DNA of 64,000 nt from Terfezia claveryi (lineage: Eukaryota > Ascomycota > Pezizomycetes > Pezizales > Pezizaceae): assembly GCA_015179025.1 (NCBI GenBank), contig WHUX01000033.1:62001-126000 (forward strand), in the 5' to 3' direction. Below the pieces are notes generated by a model. It was given only the letters and a program-made list of their open reading frames with translations, did not search any database and was not told the origin of the DNA. Of this stretch, positions 11,362 to 22,032 are shown piece by piece. Every line of letters starts with the position of its first letter. Position 1 is the stretch's first letter. A program made the position numbers and the translations under genes.

Positions 11362-11614
11362 AGAAGACGGTCAGAAGGACTCTGTGTCAGCGAAACCAAG
11401 TGTCAGAAGAGCGAGATGACCACGAGTGGAGATAGACGAGTCGTCTGCCCCAACAGTGGTGATCAGTGGGGTTACTACAAGAGAAGCACTGGTTGTGCGG
11501 TTGTTTCTTTTCGATAAGCCTTCCTATTCTGGCTAGGCTGTTTATACATTAGTACTCTTGCTATAAGAACATTAGTAAACGACCTGAGAGAACACGTGAG
11601 AACACGTGACAACA

Positions 11615-13024
11615 CTACCTACCTACCCGATCGGGACATTAGATAGTTCAGACCCATAAGGTTGAAACCTTGGAATCAACCGAGACTTCTCTTAGATGGG
11701 GACATCATCACGAATACATCATTGAGGATCACACTTCAGACCTTCTAGGTATAAGAGATAAAGGAGGGAGGTACAGGCAGCAGTGAGATCCAAATGTCCA
11801 CTGAAGGATAATACGAATGAGCGAAGTGAGATTGTCACGTAGAGATATGAGAGCTGTATTGCAGCGAAGTGATGCATTCTCATCTCCCCTTAAGTAGGAG
11901 AATCAACCAGATATATATACATGAATGAACGTACATAAGAAAGTGAAGAAGAAGAAGGACATATGAGTAGCACGCAATGCCTGTGAAGGCCGAAGCACGC
12001 AATGCCTGAGAAGGCCGTTGCTTGCCATAAGATCTGCAGGCCGAAGGTTGCTGCGTGTGGAATAGCAAGGCATGGGCGGAATGAATGAATGTACGGCATT
12101 CAATCACTAACACTAGGTTATGATCCGGTTGCGTTTTTGCTCTAATTTTACTACACAGCTTTTTTCGTTTCGTCGTTTGATCTTTACCTCTCTCCAAGCA
12201 CTCTGCTCCTCAGTACTTTCGCTCTACACCCTCTTGCTACGAGATGGCAAACCCAAACAGCGTCGACGTAACAAAAATTGTTAAGCTAAATGGCAGCAAC
12301 TACCAAGATTGGGCTGATGACATGCGTTCGCTGCTAATTCTGAAAGATCTCTGGGATGTTATGCACGAAGATATCCCACCTATAGTACATGCTGAACAAA
12401 GGGCTGCATGGAACAAACAGCAGCAACATGCTCATTGCTTAATCCATTTATCCTGTGAACGAGATCAAGCACGGCTATGTGCTAACGCAAGAACAGGTAT
12501 CCAAGCGTGGGAAATTCTATCAGCAAGATATGCTTCAAATGATGTTTCAAACGTCATGAGGCTAGAAGAAGCTTTCGGACAGGCCCGAAAATCTCACGAA
12601 CAAACTATGGAACAATGGATAGGTCATGTATCTGCTCTAGCTACTAAACTGAGCAGTGTAGGTGTCGAATTACCTGATAATAGAATTGCTCATCGAATCC
12701 TAAACGGTCTGGGACAAGATTACATGAATCTGAAACACACTCTACCTGGTTTACTGACAGTGGATATAGTTACACAGCAACTATTGGCAGCAGAAGGTGA
12801 TTATTTAGAGAACATGATAACGGGTACACAGGTTCAAAACGTCCAACAACAAATCGTGGCAACTGGTGCAGGGACGGTGAATACTACAAGCTACCCTACC
12901 TACTCGATCGGGACATTAGATAGTTCTGACCCATAAGGTTGAAACCTTGGGATCAACCGAGACTTCTCTAAGATGGGGACATCATCACGAATACATCATT
13001 GAGGATCACACTTCAGACCTTCTA
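11615..13024 (+). mobile_element. Copia-type gag between 133-bp direct repeats (internally deleted retroelement)
   Basis: The blocks 11615-11747 and 12892-13024 are direct repeats of about 96% identity sharing cgatcgggacattagatag and gacatcatcacgaatacatc. Between them lie about 500 bp of leader and one gag frame. The gag frame runs without a stop straight into the second repeat, so protease, integrase and reverse transcriptase are absent. I read this as an LTR element reduced by deletion between gag and the 3' LTR. Full LTR borders and TSDs were not found. Confidence 0.6.
12244..12936 (+). CDS. Copia-type Gag polyprotein (230 aa, C-terminus from the repeat)
   Basis: The ATG at 12244 follows a leader. 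The protein begins with the usual Ty1/copia gag layout: KLNGSNYQDWADDMRSLL, the ILKDLWDVM box, then AWEILSARYAS and LPDNRIAHRILNGLGQDY, characteristic of UBN2-type gag proteins that form the particle shell. No CCHC knuckle is present, and the last 20 or so residues come from the downstream direct repeat, so the native C-terminus has been replaced. The frame is intact and could still be expressed from the upstream repeat, but that is inference. Confidence 0.75.
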   Translation: MANPNSVDVTKIVKLNGSNYQDWADDMRSLLILKDLWDVMHEDIPPIVHAEQRAAWNKQQQHAHCLIHLSCERDQARLCANARTGIQAWEILSARYASNDVSNVMRLEEAFGQARKSHEQTMEQWIGHVSALATKLSSVGVELPDNRIAHRILNGLGQDYMNLKHTLPGLLTVDIVTQQLLAAEGDYLENMITGTQVQNVQQQIVATGAGTVNTTSYPTYSIGTLDSSDP

Positions 13025-13305
13025 CGACCTCGAAAAAATAAGAATATTCTTCTATCAAATTCTTATATCAAGTATATTCTTATATCAAATATTCTTATAT
13101 CGAGAGTATACTGTATTAGGAAACTAAGTCACGACGGCCGACAGGATCACAGTTCAAGATCGGTTTGTCGGAACTAGCAAGGGGCAAGACTTCAGCAGTG
13201 ACACGAGGGGGATGTTATTTACGGTTGACAGGTTTTCTGGGGAGAGTAGTGGGGATTTCGGAGGATTCCTGGACGTAGTGGTGTGGCCTTCATACCACAA
13301 GAAGG

Positions 13306-14060
13306 CTACTTCAAGAATGTGGACATGAAAGAAAATCCAAGGCTGTTGTTTTTGGCATCAATGTTGGAAGGAAAAGCAAAAAGATGGTGAAGAACTGTGG
13401 ATAAGAACAGAAGGGGATACTGGGAGAATCGGTTGCTTTGTTTAAAGCAAGATTCACTGCAAAAATGGTAATGATGGGAGGATAACTGAACGAGTGGACT
13501 AGAGAAAATGCGTAATTCAATATCATGGAACAAGGAACAAGAACAGACGGCGAGTATGCGAGATACGGTCAGGAAATTCACACCATTCTGGGAGACACGT
13601 TTGGAGAGTTATTTCTCCAATTTCCGCCTCCAGTCCCGCCTCTCCCCATATATTGCCCTTGTCCGCCTCCCCCTCCGTATTGTCCTTGTCCTTGTCCGCC
13701 TCCCCCTCCATATTGCCCTTGGGTCCCCGTGGCACCATATCTTCCTCTCGTTTCGTTATTACCATACCTATCCTCCATTAGGTTGCCAGGGGTCTTCACA
13801 AGCTGGACTTCTCCCATTGCCATTGTCATCATCTCTACCATTTCTGATTACTCTCCATCATTGACGTGATGACGGCTTTTGCGAAACCCAGTTTCTTGCC
13901 CTCACTGTCTGTATATTTTAACTTCCTTTCTTCGTCTTTTTCCAGCAGCTTCTTCTGTGCTTGAGCAGCCCTGTCATCTCTTATTGCCCTAAGGAAAGCT
14001 TTCAATACATCGTCCAGAAAGCTGAGGAATAACCTGACGGAAAGCTAAGGATAGAGAATG
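13306..14060. pseudogene. Broken retroelement-like coding remnants (gag-like, Gly-rich)
   Basis: On the plus strand near 13310-13480 a broken frame reads NPRLLFLASMLEGKAKRW then a stop where a second Trp is usual, resembling the core of Ty3-type gag domains. On the minus strand, 14040-13866 reads FLRAIRDDRAAQAQKKLLEK and SEGKKLGFAKAVITSM. From 13841 it continues in another frame into a Gly-rich segment with a repeated QGQYGGGGG unit. Neither can be joined into a whole gene by eye. Retroelement origin is likely for the first and only a guess for the second. Confidence 0.35.
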
Positions 14061-16010
14061 ACTAGATCTTATGGTAATTAATCATCCTGATAAGCTGGTT
14101 GGCTCTGAACTCAAGGTCGACAAGATAACCAAGACTGATTTATACAGACCTATCAATCAGGCTAAAGGATATGCTAATGATTATGAAATTACGGTTTACC
14201 TTATCAACTTCTATCTAGAGGGCCTCTCTACTTAAACAGAACTTGAGCGTATTTCAACAAATGTTATTTGGTGAATGTTTGCCATTCCGTGAACTACAAA
14301 ATATTTCACATTTTTGCACCGAGTGGCAAGGTAATACCGGTTTGTGTGATCCTTTGAGGGTACAACACCGTAAATGGAAAGCATTACCCAGATGGACTGC
14401 TACGTATGTACAAGTGGGTCAATTACCTATCCCTGGAGGAGAATAGAGCATGTCATGATGCTGCGGAAACTAATTGTTCGGTTGTGGTAAATACTACTTG
14501 ATCTTGAGGTTTCCGTTGGTACTTAAAAGGTCGAATCCAAATATTCGTTAAATATTCATTGGTCAGTGGGTATGGAGTTATGCTTGTCTGTTGTTTGAAA
14601 CATGATATGACATTTTGCCCGAACTAGCTTCTCTTCTTAGTAGTTGTATTTAGTTTCCTTTGGTTGTCCCGCACTTGTACGGGTAAATCTCTCCACCACT
14701 CTCTCTCCCTTCTCCAAGGTTGCATCAGATAGTTATTTTTATTTTTCTATTTTTCTCTTCTGTTCTTTTACTTAATTATTATTACTATGGGGTGTGAGAG
14801 TTCTTTTTTTTTTATATTTTTTTTATTCTGACTTTGACTTTCTTTTTCTGTTTTTATGGTCGTGATTCGTGTTTGTGCAAATCTGTATCCGGGGTCCTGG
14901 AGATGACACTGAGGTGTTGTTACGGTTTACATTGTCAATGAAAAAATTAAATGACGGCCTTACTTGGCCCGGTTTTGCAAAACCATATGTTTCAGAAAAA
15001 ACACTAGTTAACAAATCCCTTTGCTTCCCTCGTGAGCAAAATTCAAGGCCTCACGGAATGCAACTCCCCTGTGAACCGGTTTGGCGGCGAGCATACAAAT
15101 ACTCAAGTCCTCCCCCTTCGAGCTCCAGGAACACCGATTCCCATCAATTGAAAGCTCCCCTATATAATGTCTCCTGTAAATGTGAGAGAATTAATGAGCC
15201 CTTCCGGAGACATCTAATGTGAAGTACCCACATAAACCATATACCGTGTCAAAGCCAGGGAATACAAATTAACTGTAAGCAGACACTGGCACTGAAGACC
15301 TGTAATATAGGACCCAGGTGTAATTCCATGAGATCCGAGTTCAAGTTGTATTATATGTCTATACTCTTCTACTTATCATTATCACGCACAGAAGCGAAAG
15401 ACATGAGGTAAATAAATCCGTTTTAATCATGCCTCTGATCTAAAACCAGCATAACCCGTTCTGACTCCTTGATATCACCAATTGCGCGTACTTAAATCTA
15501 GCCTTTGGGTGTGCTCACCATGACCATACACTAGCCTTCGCAGCCCTCATCAACGCCCTTGCAGGGCTCCTGTGGGTACCTCTTTAAGCGGGAGAAGGTT
15601 ATACCGGAAACGCGAGCAGCGTTCCATCAACAAGGTCCCAAGTTTATGAATCCTAAACCACTGGCGCCTCCCAGTGCAGATGGTGTCAGGCTCGTTTGCG
15701 GGAAGTGTTTCTTCTTTTGCATGTGGGGATATTATCTTGATAATCTTCGCAAAATGGATCAGTTTTGGTGTCAAAATGTCCTCGTGCTATTACTTACGAT
15801 CGCTGAGGGTTCAAACAGCAAACGGAAAAATTTCCAACGGGAAAACACAACTCTTGTTCCTAACTTGGCTAAATATAGGTTAAATAGTGGTTCTCCCAAA
15901 GTATGCGAGTATCTTGAAGGTTATGCGTTTCATGGGTTGAACCAACGGCATTGAATCTCCGTCACATACCCTTAAGCTACACAGAACTACAGACTTCAAA
16001 AAATAGAAAA
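14061..16010. other. No supported gene
   Basis: Short frames occur (about 14869-15222 and 15559-15954, plus strand) without motifs or splice partners that I can support. Mixed AT-rich and GC-neutral sequence. Confidence 0.35.
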
Positions 16011-16281
16011 AGAAAGACATGGATTTTTTTTTTTTTTTCTTTTTTTTTTTCTAGTTACTACCTATGCGGCCCCGTTAGGGGGGCCATGAGGAGCCACCCG
16101 GAAACCCGGGTGGATTGAAGGGAGAGGCAAGTTAATCTGCCAACCCCACGCAAACTAAATACAAGGACGAACGGAGAGGAGGCCCCGTGCTGTCATTAAC
16201 GGACTGGCCGAAGACCCGTGGGCCTGACTGAGCCTCCTAACTTGAAGAACTGAAAGGAACTAATAATAGAAAGACATGGAT
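16011..16281 (-). mobile_element. Tail-only LINE-A insertion (243 bp) with 14-bp TSD
   Basis: Direct repeats AGAAAGACATGGAT at 16011-16024 and 16268-16281 bracket an insert that starts in the plus sense with a T-rich run. Read on the minus strand it is only the LINE-A 3' UTR: a gaggc...gcctc block, 'aggcaagttaatctgcc' in complement, the ccacccgg/ccgggtgg hairpin, the ccccctaacggggc hairpin and poly(A). There is no coding sequence. It is either an extremely 5'-truncated LINE-A or a SINE using the LINE-A tail. Confidence 0.88.
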
Positions 16282-16474
16282 GTTCCTGAATAGGGCAGAA
16301 AGATTAACGGAAACAAGCCAAGGAAGAAAACATTTTGCAGCTAAGTCACATGACGATCCCTGGACCTCCCACAGGATTTGAATCTAAGATGCCTCGAAAG
16401 AACATTTTGTGTTCTTGGGTACGTTTTTGAGCAACAACTATCAGAATCCAGTCCCATCAATCAGTAAAAATCTC

Positions 16475-17414
16475 CTATGCACTTGTTCCCTCCACAATGA
16501 GCCCCATCATCCTCCTCTTTAACTCTACTAACTGCCCCTCGGCAGCTCTCAACTGTACCTTTACTCCCTGTAATTCTTTCTTCAGCTCCTTCAGCTCCGA
16601 ACTTCCCCGCGTATCCTCAGCCACGGCTGCTTGTGCTTTGGGGAGCTGCCCCTGTTCTACTTCGAGGTCCAGCGATAACTGGATCTCCTTATTTTTGTTT
16701 TCATCGATGATGTGAAGGGGAACTTGCATCAGACTTTCTCTGGTGAGCTGGTGTGACTCGCCACTGACCTGGTTTCCGAAGAATTGTTGAACTATTGAGG
16801 CTTTCAAGGCGTCAGGGGAGATTTGCGCTTGAGCTGGGGCTAAAATGTTGAGGCCTGGGTTGGATTTGGGTAGCGTTTCCCGCTGTGTAGTAATTGGTGG
16901 TAGATAAGGAGGGTGGATATTATTTTCCAACGTGTCTTCGTTATTTTGCGACCTTGAGTTCAGTGTGATAGCATTCCCTTCGCTTTTACGTGCTGTTAAA
17001 CACCGCTTTGGGGGTTGAGTCAGCCGATTGAGGGAATCAGTAATCTGTGCCCGTGAGCCCTTGGCCCTTGTTAGAGGCCGTGCCGCGGTGTTGGTCTCCT
17101 CATCAAGATCTATAAACCATGTATTAGCATTATCATTAATGAGCGGCTTGGATTGGGAACGCACCAGAGTCTTCGATCATACTCTTTCTCCTCAACGAAG
17201 GCACTGCCTGTGCCAAATATCTCCGATTCTTTTCCATGCCTTCTGCTTCTTGCAACCGCTGGATCTCCGCTTGCCGGCCTCGCTCTGCTCTGCAGGGATC
17301 ACACGTCTTGTATTGCCGTTGGTTGGGACCAGGCAAAGGTTTGGAACAGTCTTTTCGACAGCTTTTGCAGTATATTTTGGACGTGCTGATCCTCGTGGGG
17401 GGAGTCCTAGGCAT
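16475..17414 (-). CDS. Two-exon gene: N-terminal Cys-pair module and C-terminal coiled coil (about 293 aa)
   Basis: Exon 1 runs from ATG 17414 to 17205. Removing 17204-17147 (58 bp, GT...AG, phase 0) joins it in frame to 17146-16475, which ends in TAG. Without that intron the two frames are out of register. Near the N terminus C16-x2-C19-x18-C38-x2-C41, embedded in KIYCKSCRKDCSKPLPG and KTCDPCRAERGRQ, looks like a small metal-binding module followed by basic residues. The middle is disordered, and the last 60 residues (ELKELKKELQGVKVQLRA) form a coiled coil. The donor GTGCCT is weak, so the splice is a proposal. The neighbouring divergent gene at 18777 has the same kind of module. A regulatory, nucleic-acid-binding role is inference only. 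Confidence 0.65.
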
Positions 17415-18622
17415 TATTAGCGGACCAGTTGTCTGAAAACAAGATGAAGAACTTATGAGGAACAGGCCGGCGTTATTATGTAAGTCAGGTTGCGCTATCG
17501 CATGGGTTGAAGGTGCCAACCAGACTAGGGTTGAAGTATGACGAATATTAATGTGCACGGCTTTCTTACCTCGGTAAGTATATCTGAAAATTCCACCCTC
17601 CTCCGATACACACACACGGAGGATGCACACCCAAAAGCTCGCGCTCGCGATGCCCGCGAATTTTGAGGCCGAAACAATACGAAATAAGGGCTTAAGCCCA
17701 AACATACACAGTGAGGATCCTGCCAGGTTTCCAGATTCAACGCGTCCTCTACCTAGCTTAGTTCAACTAGAGGAATGCTATAGCGAAAACACTCTGCTGA
17801 CACATTTTGTGAAGGTTATTTCTCCACGTGCTTGTATGACTGACCTCAGATATCAGAAGTGAAGGCCAGTTCAAGAGGTGACTCAGGTGGTGACTAGGAA
17901 ACGGCTCCCTCCTCTAGGTACGCTCAAGCCGAACCCTAGAATTATGAGTTTCGAAATGGAGAGCGACGAGTCTGCGTCTCTAACGGCCAAAGCTGTCTAG
18001 TCGTTCCAAACAATAGATATACGTTCATCAGCTGGAAAAACATAACAAAGATCTTGAAACCGAAGAAAACAAAGTCTCTTAGAAGTTAGGCTGAAGATAA
18101 CTATGAACGTGGAAAGTGGGCCCAAAGGACCTCGTAAGGGCCTCTGGTAGCCAATGAGACATTCCGATTTAGGGTATCGATATTCTGTCCTACCTACTAC
18201 AACATAATTCTGAAGAAATAAGAAAGAAGATACAACTTTTCAAACAAATATCAATATGAGAATCACCTGGCCCTTGGACGGGACATTGGGATAAGTCTCT
18301 CGTCATAAGCTAGAATAATTTCAATATGGGCAATAATTTAATTCCCGAAAATCCAACACGAAAAATTAAGTTAGGAATCAGGAATCCGATATGAGTTTAA
18401 CGAAGTCGGTAAGAGATAAAGGAAAGGAATAAGAGAAACCCTTTGAACAACAGTTCCAAACATCCGGCTGTTCACATCATATAACCTAAATATATCAGGC
18501 GGCTACCGAATGTGAACTAGTTCCAGTTGGGCAATTGAGTTGCCAGCAATCATTGCAAAATCTCAAAATATTTTCATCTTGAGTTGAACATCTGGCCAAC
18601 TCTACTCCGTCCCTGGCCAGCA
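17415..18622. other. Divergent intergenic region between the two Cys-module genes
   Basis: This 1.2-kb region lies between the two start codons and must carry both promoters. Just upstream of ATG 17414 on the minus strand is a pyrimidine-rich tract ending in tttcag, a possible splice acceptor, so the minus gene may have a 5' non-coding exon. Nothing else is recognised. Confidence 0.4.
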
Positions 18623-18630
18623 TATAAAAA
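18623..18630 (+). promoter_or_regulatory. TATA box of the 18777 gene
   Basis: TATAAAAA lies 150 bp upstream of ATG 18777 in an otherwise mixed-composition stretch, followed by CT-rich sequence (cctctcaccaagacctttctc) typical of fungal transcription start regions. Confidence 0.55.
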
Positions 18631-18776
18631 TACAATGTTCCTCTCACCAAGACCTTTCTCGTCTTCCACTTTTGCTTTCTGCTGCTACTATACTAGTACC
18701 TACAAATACCACAGAGATAACCACCCGGCACACCCAGCCCAACCAACATTCCGAAATAAGACTACCCATTGTTAAG

Positions 18777-19937
18777 ATGGCAGAAGTATCAACACCGACC
18801 AGACAGACCGAATCTGTGAAGTTGTGCCCAGAGTGCCGAACCTCTAAGCGGCGCCCGCTTGCTCCAGGCAGAAAACTTTGCCAACAGCATCTTGACAACA
18901 AACGAGAAAACCAGAGAACTCGCCGGCAACGTGCCAAAATGTCTGCTGACACCCAACAGAGGTTACTTTCACCCGACAACAGAGTCGAAAGTAGTAACGC
19001 ACTGCCGAGTGAAGAGCAGGTTATTCCGGCTCTTCCCACTTTGCCACAGGCTGATTATGCATTAATTCGCCCACATCAGAATCACTCCGCTGGTTCTTCT
19101 CCCGTGATTGGTCCCCAACAATTCCAGACCTATATGCAAGGGCGTTCCCACAGTACACTGGTTGCGCCGGCCCAGAGTATGCCTGGCGGACATAACCTCC
19201 TTCCAGCTCCCAACAATTCAGGGCACCTGGAGGCAGAGCAGAATTTGCCGTCACCACAACAGCCCGCCGGACAGTTTACTACATGGGAGAAGTCGGTGAC
19301 TGCGGGATTTCCAGTCCTGCCCTTCCTGGAACCTGCCCCTCCTTGGAGTGATTCAGGTTATAGGACAGGTGCTCTTAGGTCGGATTGGCCCAAAGACCCT
19401 ATATTGTCCACTCCTGATGGAGGTGTATTGCCTCCATATTTGCCGGATATGGTGAATGCCGGCGTGTCAGCCACGGGACAGCAGTACCCCCAGATTGGGG
19501 CTTCGCAGCCTCTACCTCTGCCCACCAGGGAACCTAGTATGAACCCTGCAACAGAATGGATCGCAGATAATATGTCTGGCATGAACGAAGTGGTAAACTC
19601 GTACGGAGAGGAAACTTCAAGTGCTTCCCTCCTTGGTGAAAATACTATCTCTGATTTCGCCATGGACGTGGGCCATACCATGGCAGCAACAGCGCATTCC
19701 CACCTTGGTGAGTTAATTCTGCCTCCTTATAATATTGCCTCTTCATATAAGCTAACCAGGCATGTAGGCTATCCCATGGCACCACCCCAGAGCCCCCAAT
19801 TGGGTACCCCAGTGTTGGCAAATATGTCCTTGCCCCAATCCCCGGACGAGGCTGTTACCTTTGAGATATTTGGGGAAGGTCAGGGTTCAGAAACGCCAAG
19901 ACTGCTCCTTACGGAACAGGATTTGACTTTATTCTAA
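18777..19937 (+). CDS. Disordered protein with N-terminal Cys/His module (386 aa)
   Basis: I place the start at ATG 18777 (context aagATGg); the frame extends upstream but without another ATG. The stop is TAA at 19935. Residues 17-38 contain C-x2-C-x14-C-x2-H in KLCPECRTSKRRPLAPG and KLCQQHLD, followed by a basic stretch (RENQRTRRQRAK). The remaining 330 residues are rich in Pro, Gln, Ser and Gly, low in charge and probably unstructured, which resembles an activation-domain-like tail. The module parallels that of the divergent gene at 16475-17414 (shared pattern C..CR...KPL.PG...K.C..C/H). A transcription-factor-like role is plausible but not shown; the family is not recognised. Confidence 0.7.
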   Translation: MAEVSTPTRQTESVKLCPECRTSKRRPLAPGRKLCQQHLDNKRENQRTRRQRAKMSADTQQRLLSPDNRVESSNALPSEEQVIPALPTLPQADYALIRPHQNHSAGSSPVIGPQQFQTYMQGRSHSTLVAPAQSMPGGHNLLPAPNNSGHLEAEQNLPSPQQPAGQFTTWEKSVTAGFPVLPFLEPAPPWSDSGYRTGALRSDWPKDPILSTPDGGVLPPYLPDMVNAGVSATGQQYPQIGASQPLPLPTREPSMNPATEWIADNMSGMNEVVNSYGEETSSASLLGENTISDFAMDVGHTMAATAHSHLGELILPPYNIASSYKLTRHVGYPMAPPQSPQLGTPVLANMSLPQSPDEAVTFEIFGEGQGSETPRLLLTEQDLTLF

Positions 19938-21230
19938 AGTGATTAATTGTGCATGCATTTATTTATTTCTGTGTTGAGTTTTTTTGCTGTGATGGCGTTC
20001 TGTTTGGTTATATCCTTTGCATTTGGGGGGAAAAATTGGTTTGCATGGGTGGGCATTCTAATGGGTCTAACTCCGACACTGATTATTGTCGTCATATTCT
20101 GCACATACTGCCTTCGTTACCAAAGCTCTCCAGATGACGGTCGAGACGTTCGCGAATCCTCCGGAAATTTTCTCCTTTCAAGTAAAAAGGCCCTCCCTAT
20201 TCCCCTGTCTCTCTTCCGTATGTGTCCCCGAATCATACTGCTCCGTTCCGTGTTAATTATTCCAACCGATTCTAGGATCCTCTCGTGGAAACGATTCTGC
20301 TCAACTGGATTATGCAGCCAGAATATATCGGAAGCCTGCGAGGAATTGTTGCGAAGAACGTGGAAGGTGGTAGGGGTGATGGAACGGGGGTAGGAATGCT
20401 AGGAAGGGCCCCCCCTTCTCTTTTTCTTCTGCCCTCTGTTTTTGTTATTGTTTTTGATCGAGTTAAACCTTTGTATATATGGAGAAGTATATGTACTTTC
20501 CTCGTATTTAAAAGCATAAATACAACTCCAATAACGAAAGACGTTTTTCTTTGTATTGATTGGATGCACGGAGTCTACTCCACACTACGGTGGTATATAG
20601 TCTGGTTGGCACCTAGGTATATCCTGGTGTTTATGTTGCTGAATAAAATATTCCACAAAGCACTTGGACGATGAGCAGGCATTTTTTAAAATTTCCTAGA
20701 GGCTAGTTTTTGTAATGTTAACCTTTTTATCATGTTCCACATGATAGGACGCCTTTGATATGGCCAATCAAAGCTCGGTTTCTTGGAGTCTTTTTCATCA
20801 AAAGAAAATAATTTCTCTATTCCAGTCATCTCAAAAGTTGGCAAGACGATGTATACATGGATTCAGCTGGTCGGCTTAGGTACCTAATGTTTCCCCGTTT
20901 GACCCTGCCGAGGGGCTAAAATGAATATTCTGGTACTTTGCGCGTGAACTGATACAATGTAAACGTTGGGGGAAGTCAGCCAGCCAGCAATCCATTTGGA
21001 TGTCCATTCTCTTCATACTCCCCAGTACACAGTTAATAATTATCCCAGCATGAACACGAGGTCCGAAGGCTCTGCATTAGCTGAAGGGGATTACACACTC
21101 TAGTGCGCTCAAGATATGCGGCAGTGGAAATATATCGGGGGCTAGGGCTCTGTCGTGGGGAATGGGGATTTGGTGGTACTGTAAAGAAAACTTCTAATAG
21201 AAGAATATTGTTGGTTTGGGATGGAAGGTG
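19938..21230. other. 3' flank and intergenic sequence
   Basis: A plus-strand frame from ATG 19953 to 20393 would encode two hydrophobic segments (FISVLSFFAVMAFCLVISF and ILMGLTPTLIIVVIF), but it starts 15 bp after the preceding stop and has no other support, so it is probably 3' UTR. The rest holds nothing recognised. Confidence 0.35.
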
Positions 21231-21235
21231 TCGTG

Positions 21236-21304
21236 ATATTTGGTTGTTGAGCAGTCTCATAGCATTAGGCTCCAGACATATAGACTTCAAAAAAAAAAAA
21301 AAAA
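21236..21304 (+). mobile_element. Solo LINE-B 3' tail
   Basis: The sequence tctcatagcattaggctcca then agacttc plus poly(A) matches the extreme 3' end of the full LINE-B copy at 51.1-51.17 kb, and the complement of the 3' end at 24.77 kb. Only the last 50 or so bases before the poly(A) are present. A TSD is not clear (possible gttgag on both sides). Confidence 0.6.
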
Positions 21305-21403
21305 GTCGTTGAGACTTGTCCCTCTTTCACACACCGCCTCCTAACTTAGACCCAATTTTTTTTAATGAACTCAATAAGTATTCCTTATGACGATAGTCTG
21401 GCT

Positions 21404-21445
21404 TGGCATTACGAGCCACCCGGAAGCCCGGGTGGATTCAAGGCT
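21404..21445 (-). mobile_element. LINE-A type tail hairpin remnant
   Basis: gagccacccggaagcccggg followed by tggattcaagg is the first hairpin of the recurrent LINE tail in minus orientation. The second hairpin and poly(A) are not preserved here. A further A33 run lies at about 21668-21700, in the opposite sense. Confidence 0.45.
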
Positions 21446-21664
21446 AAACTATGTACGATATAGAGAAGTGACTGCTTTCTCCTAGTCTGGTTGGCACAAG
21501 CTTTCTCCCCTTGGCAGCCTTGGCCCACAATATTTCTTGGCCCATAACCTTCCTACAGGAATCCATAGCCTTTGCATTCATTCTCCCCTTTACACCCAAC
21601 CCCGCCAGAACGAACAGCCCTTTCTTCATTGTCCCCTGACTGGGACCGAATAAGAGTAACAAGT

Positions 21665-21705
<41 letters not shown>

Positions 21706-22032
21706 ACAGCCCTTACCTTCATCTCATTGCGTCTAAAATTCAATGCCACGATCAGCCAATGAAGATGGTAGGGGATTTCTTAGCCCTCTGAACCCAGCCG
21801 GCGAAGACAGCCTACCACACGGAGCCTATCCACAGCGAAAGCCAGGCAGTGTGAAGACAGCCCTTGCCTTTATCTTGTTGCGTCTAGATTCAAGCCGCGA
21901 TCAGCCACCTGAAGCCACTGCGATCCGCTGACAAGAACAGCAAGATGAATAGTAGGGAACTTTTTAGCCCTGGCATTATGGAACCCATCAGGGTAGCATG
22001 AAACTTAGACCAACCGTGGCTAAAAAGCAAAC

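Noticed and set aside
19947..20393. Two-TM small protein after the Cys-module gene
   Set aside because: It starts with TTG/ATG within 15 bp of the previous stop and has no homology or promoter; more likely 3' UTR.
21668..21700. Poly(A) run as a gene terminator or poly(A) signal
   Set aside because: Adjacent sequence (aagtattt before the A run) resembles a LINE tail remnant, and there is no upstream gene to terminate.
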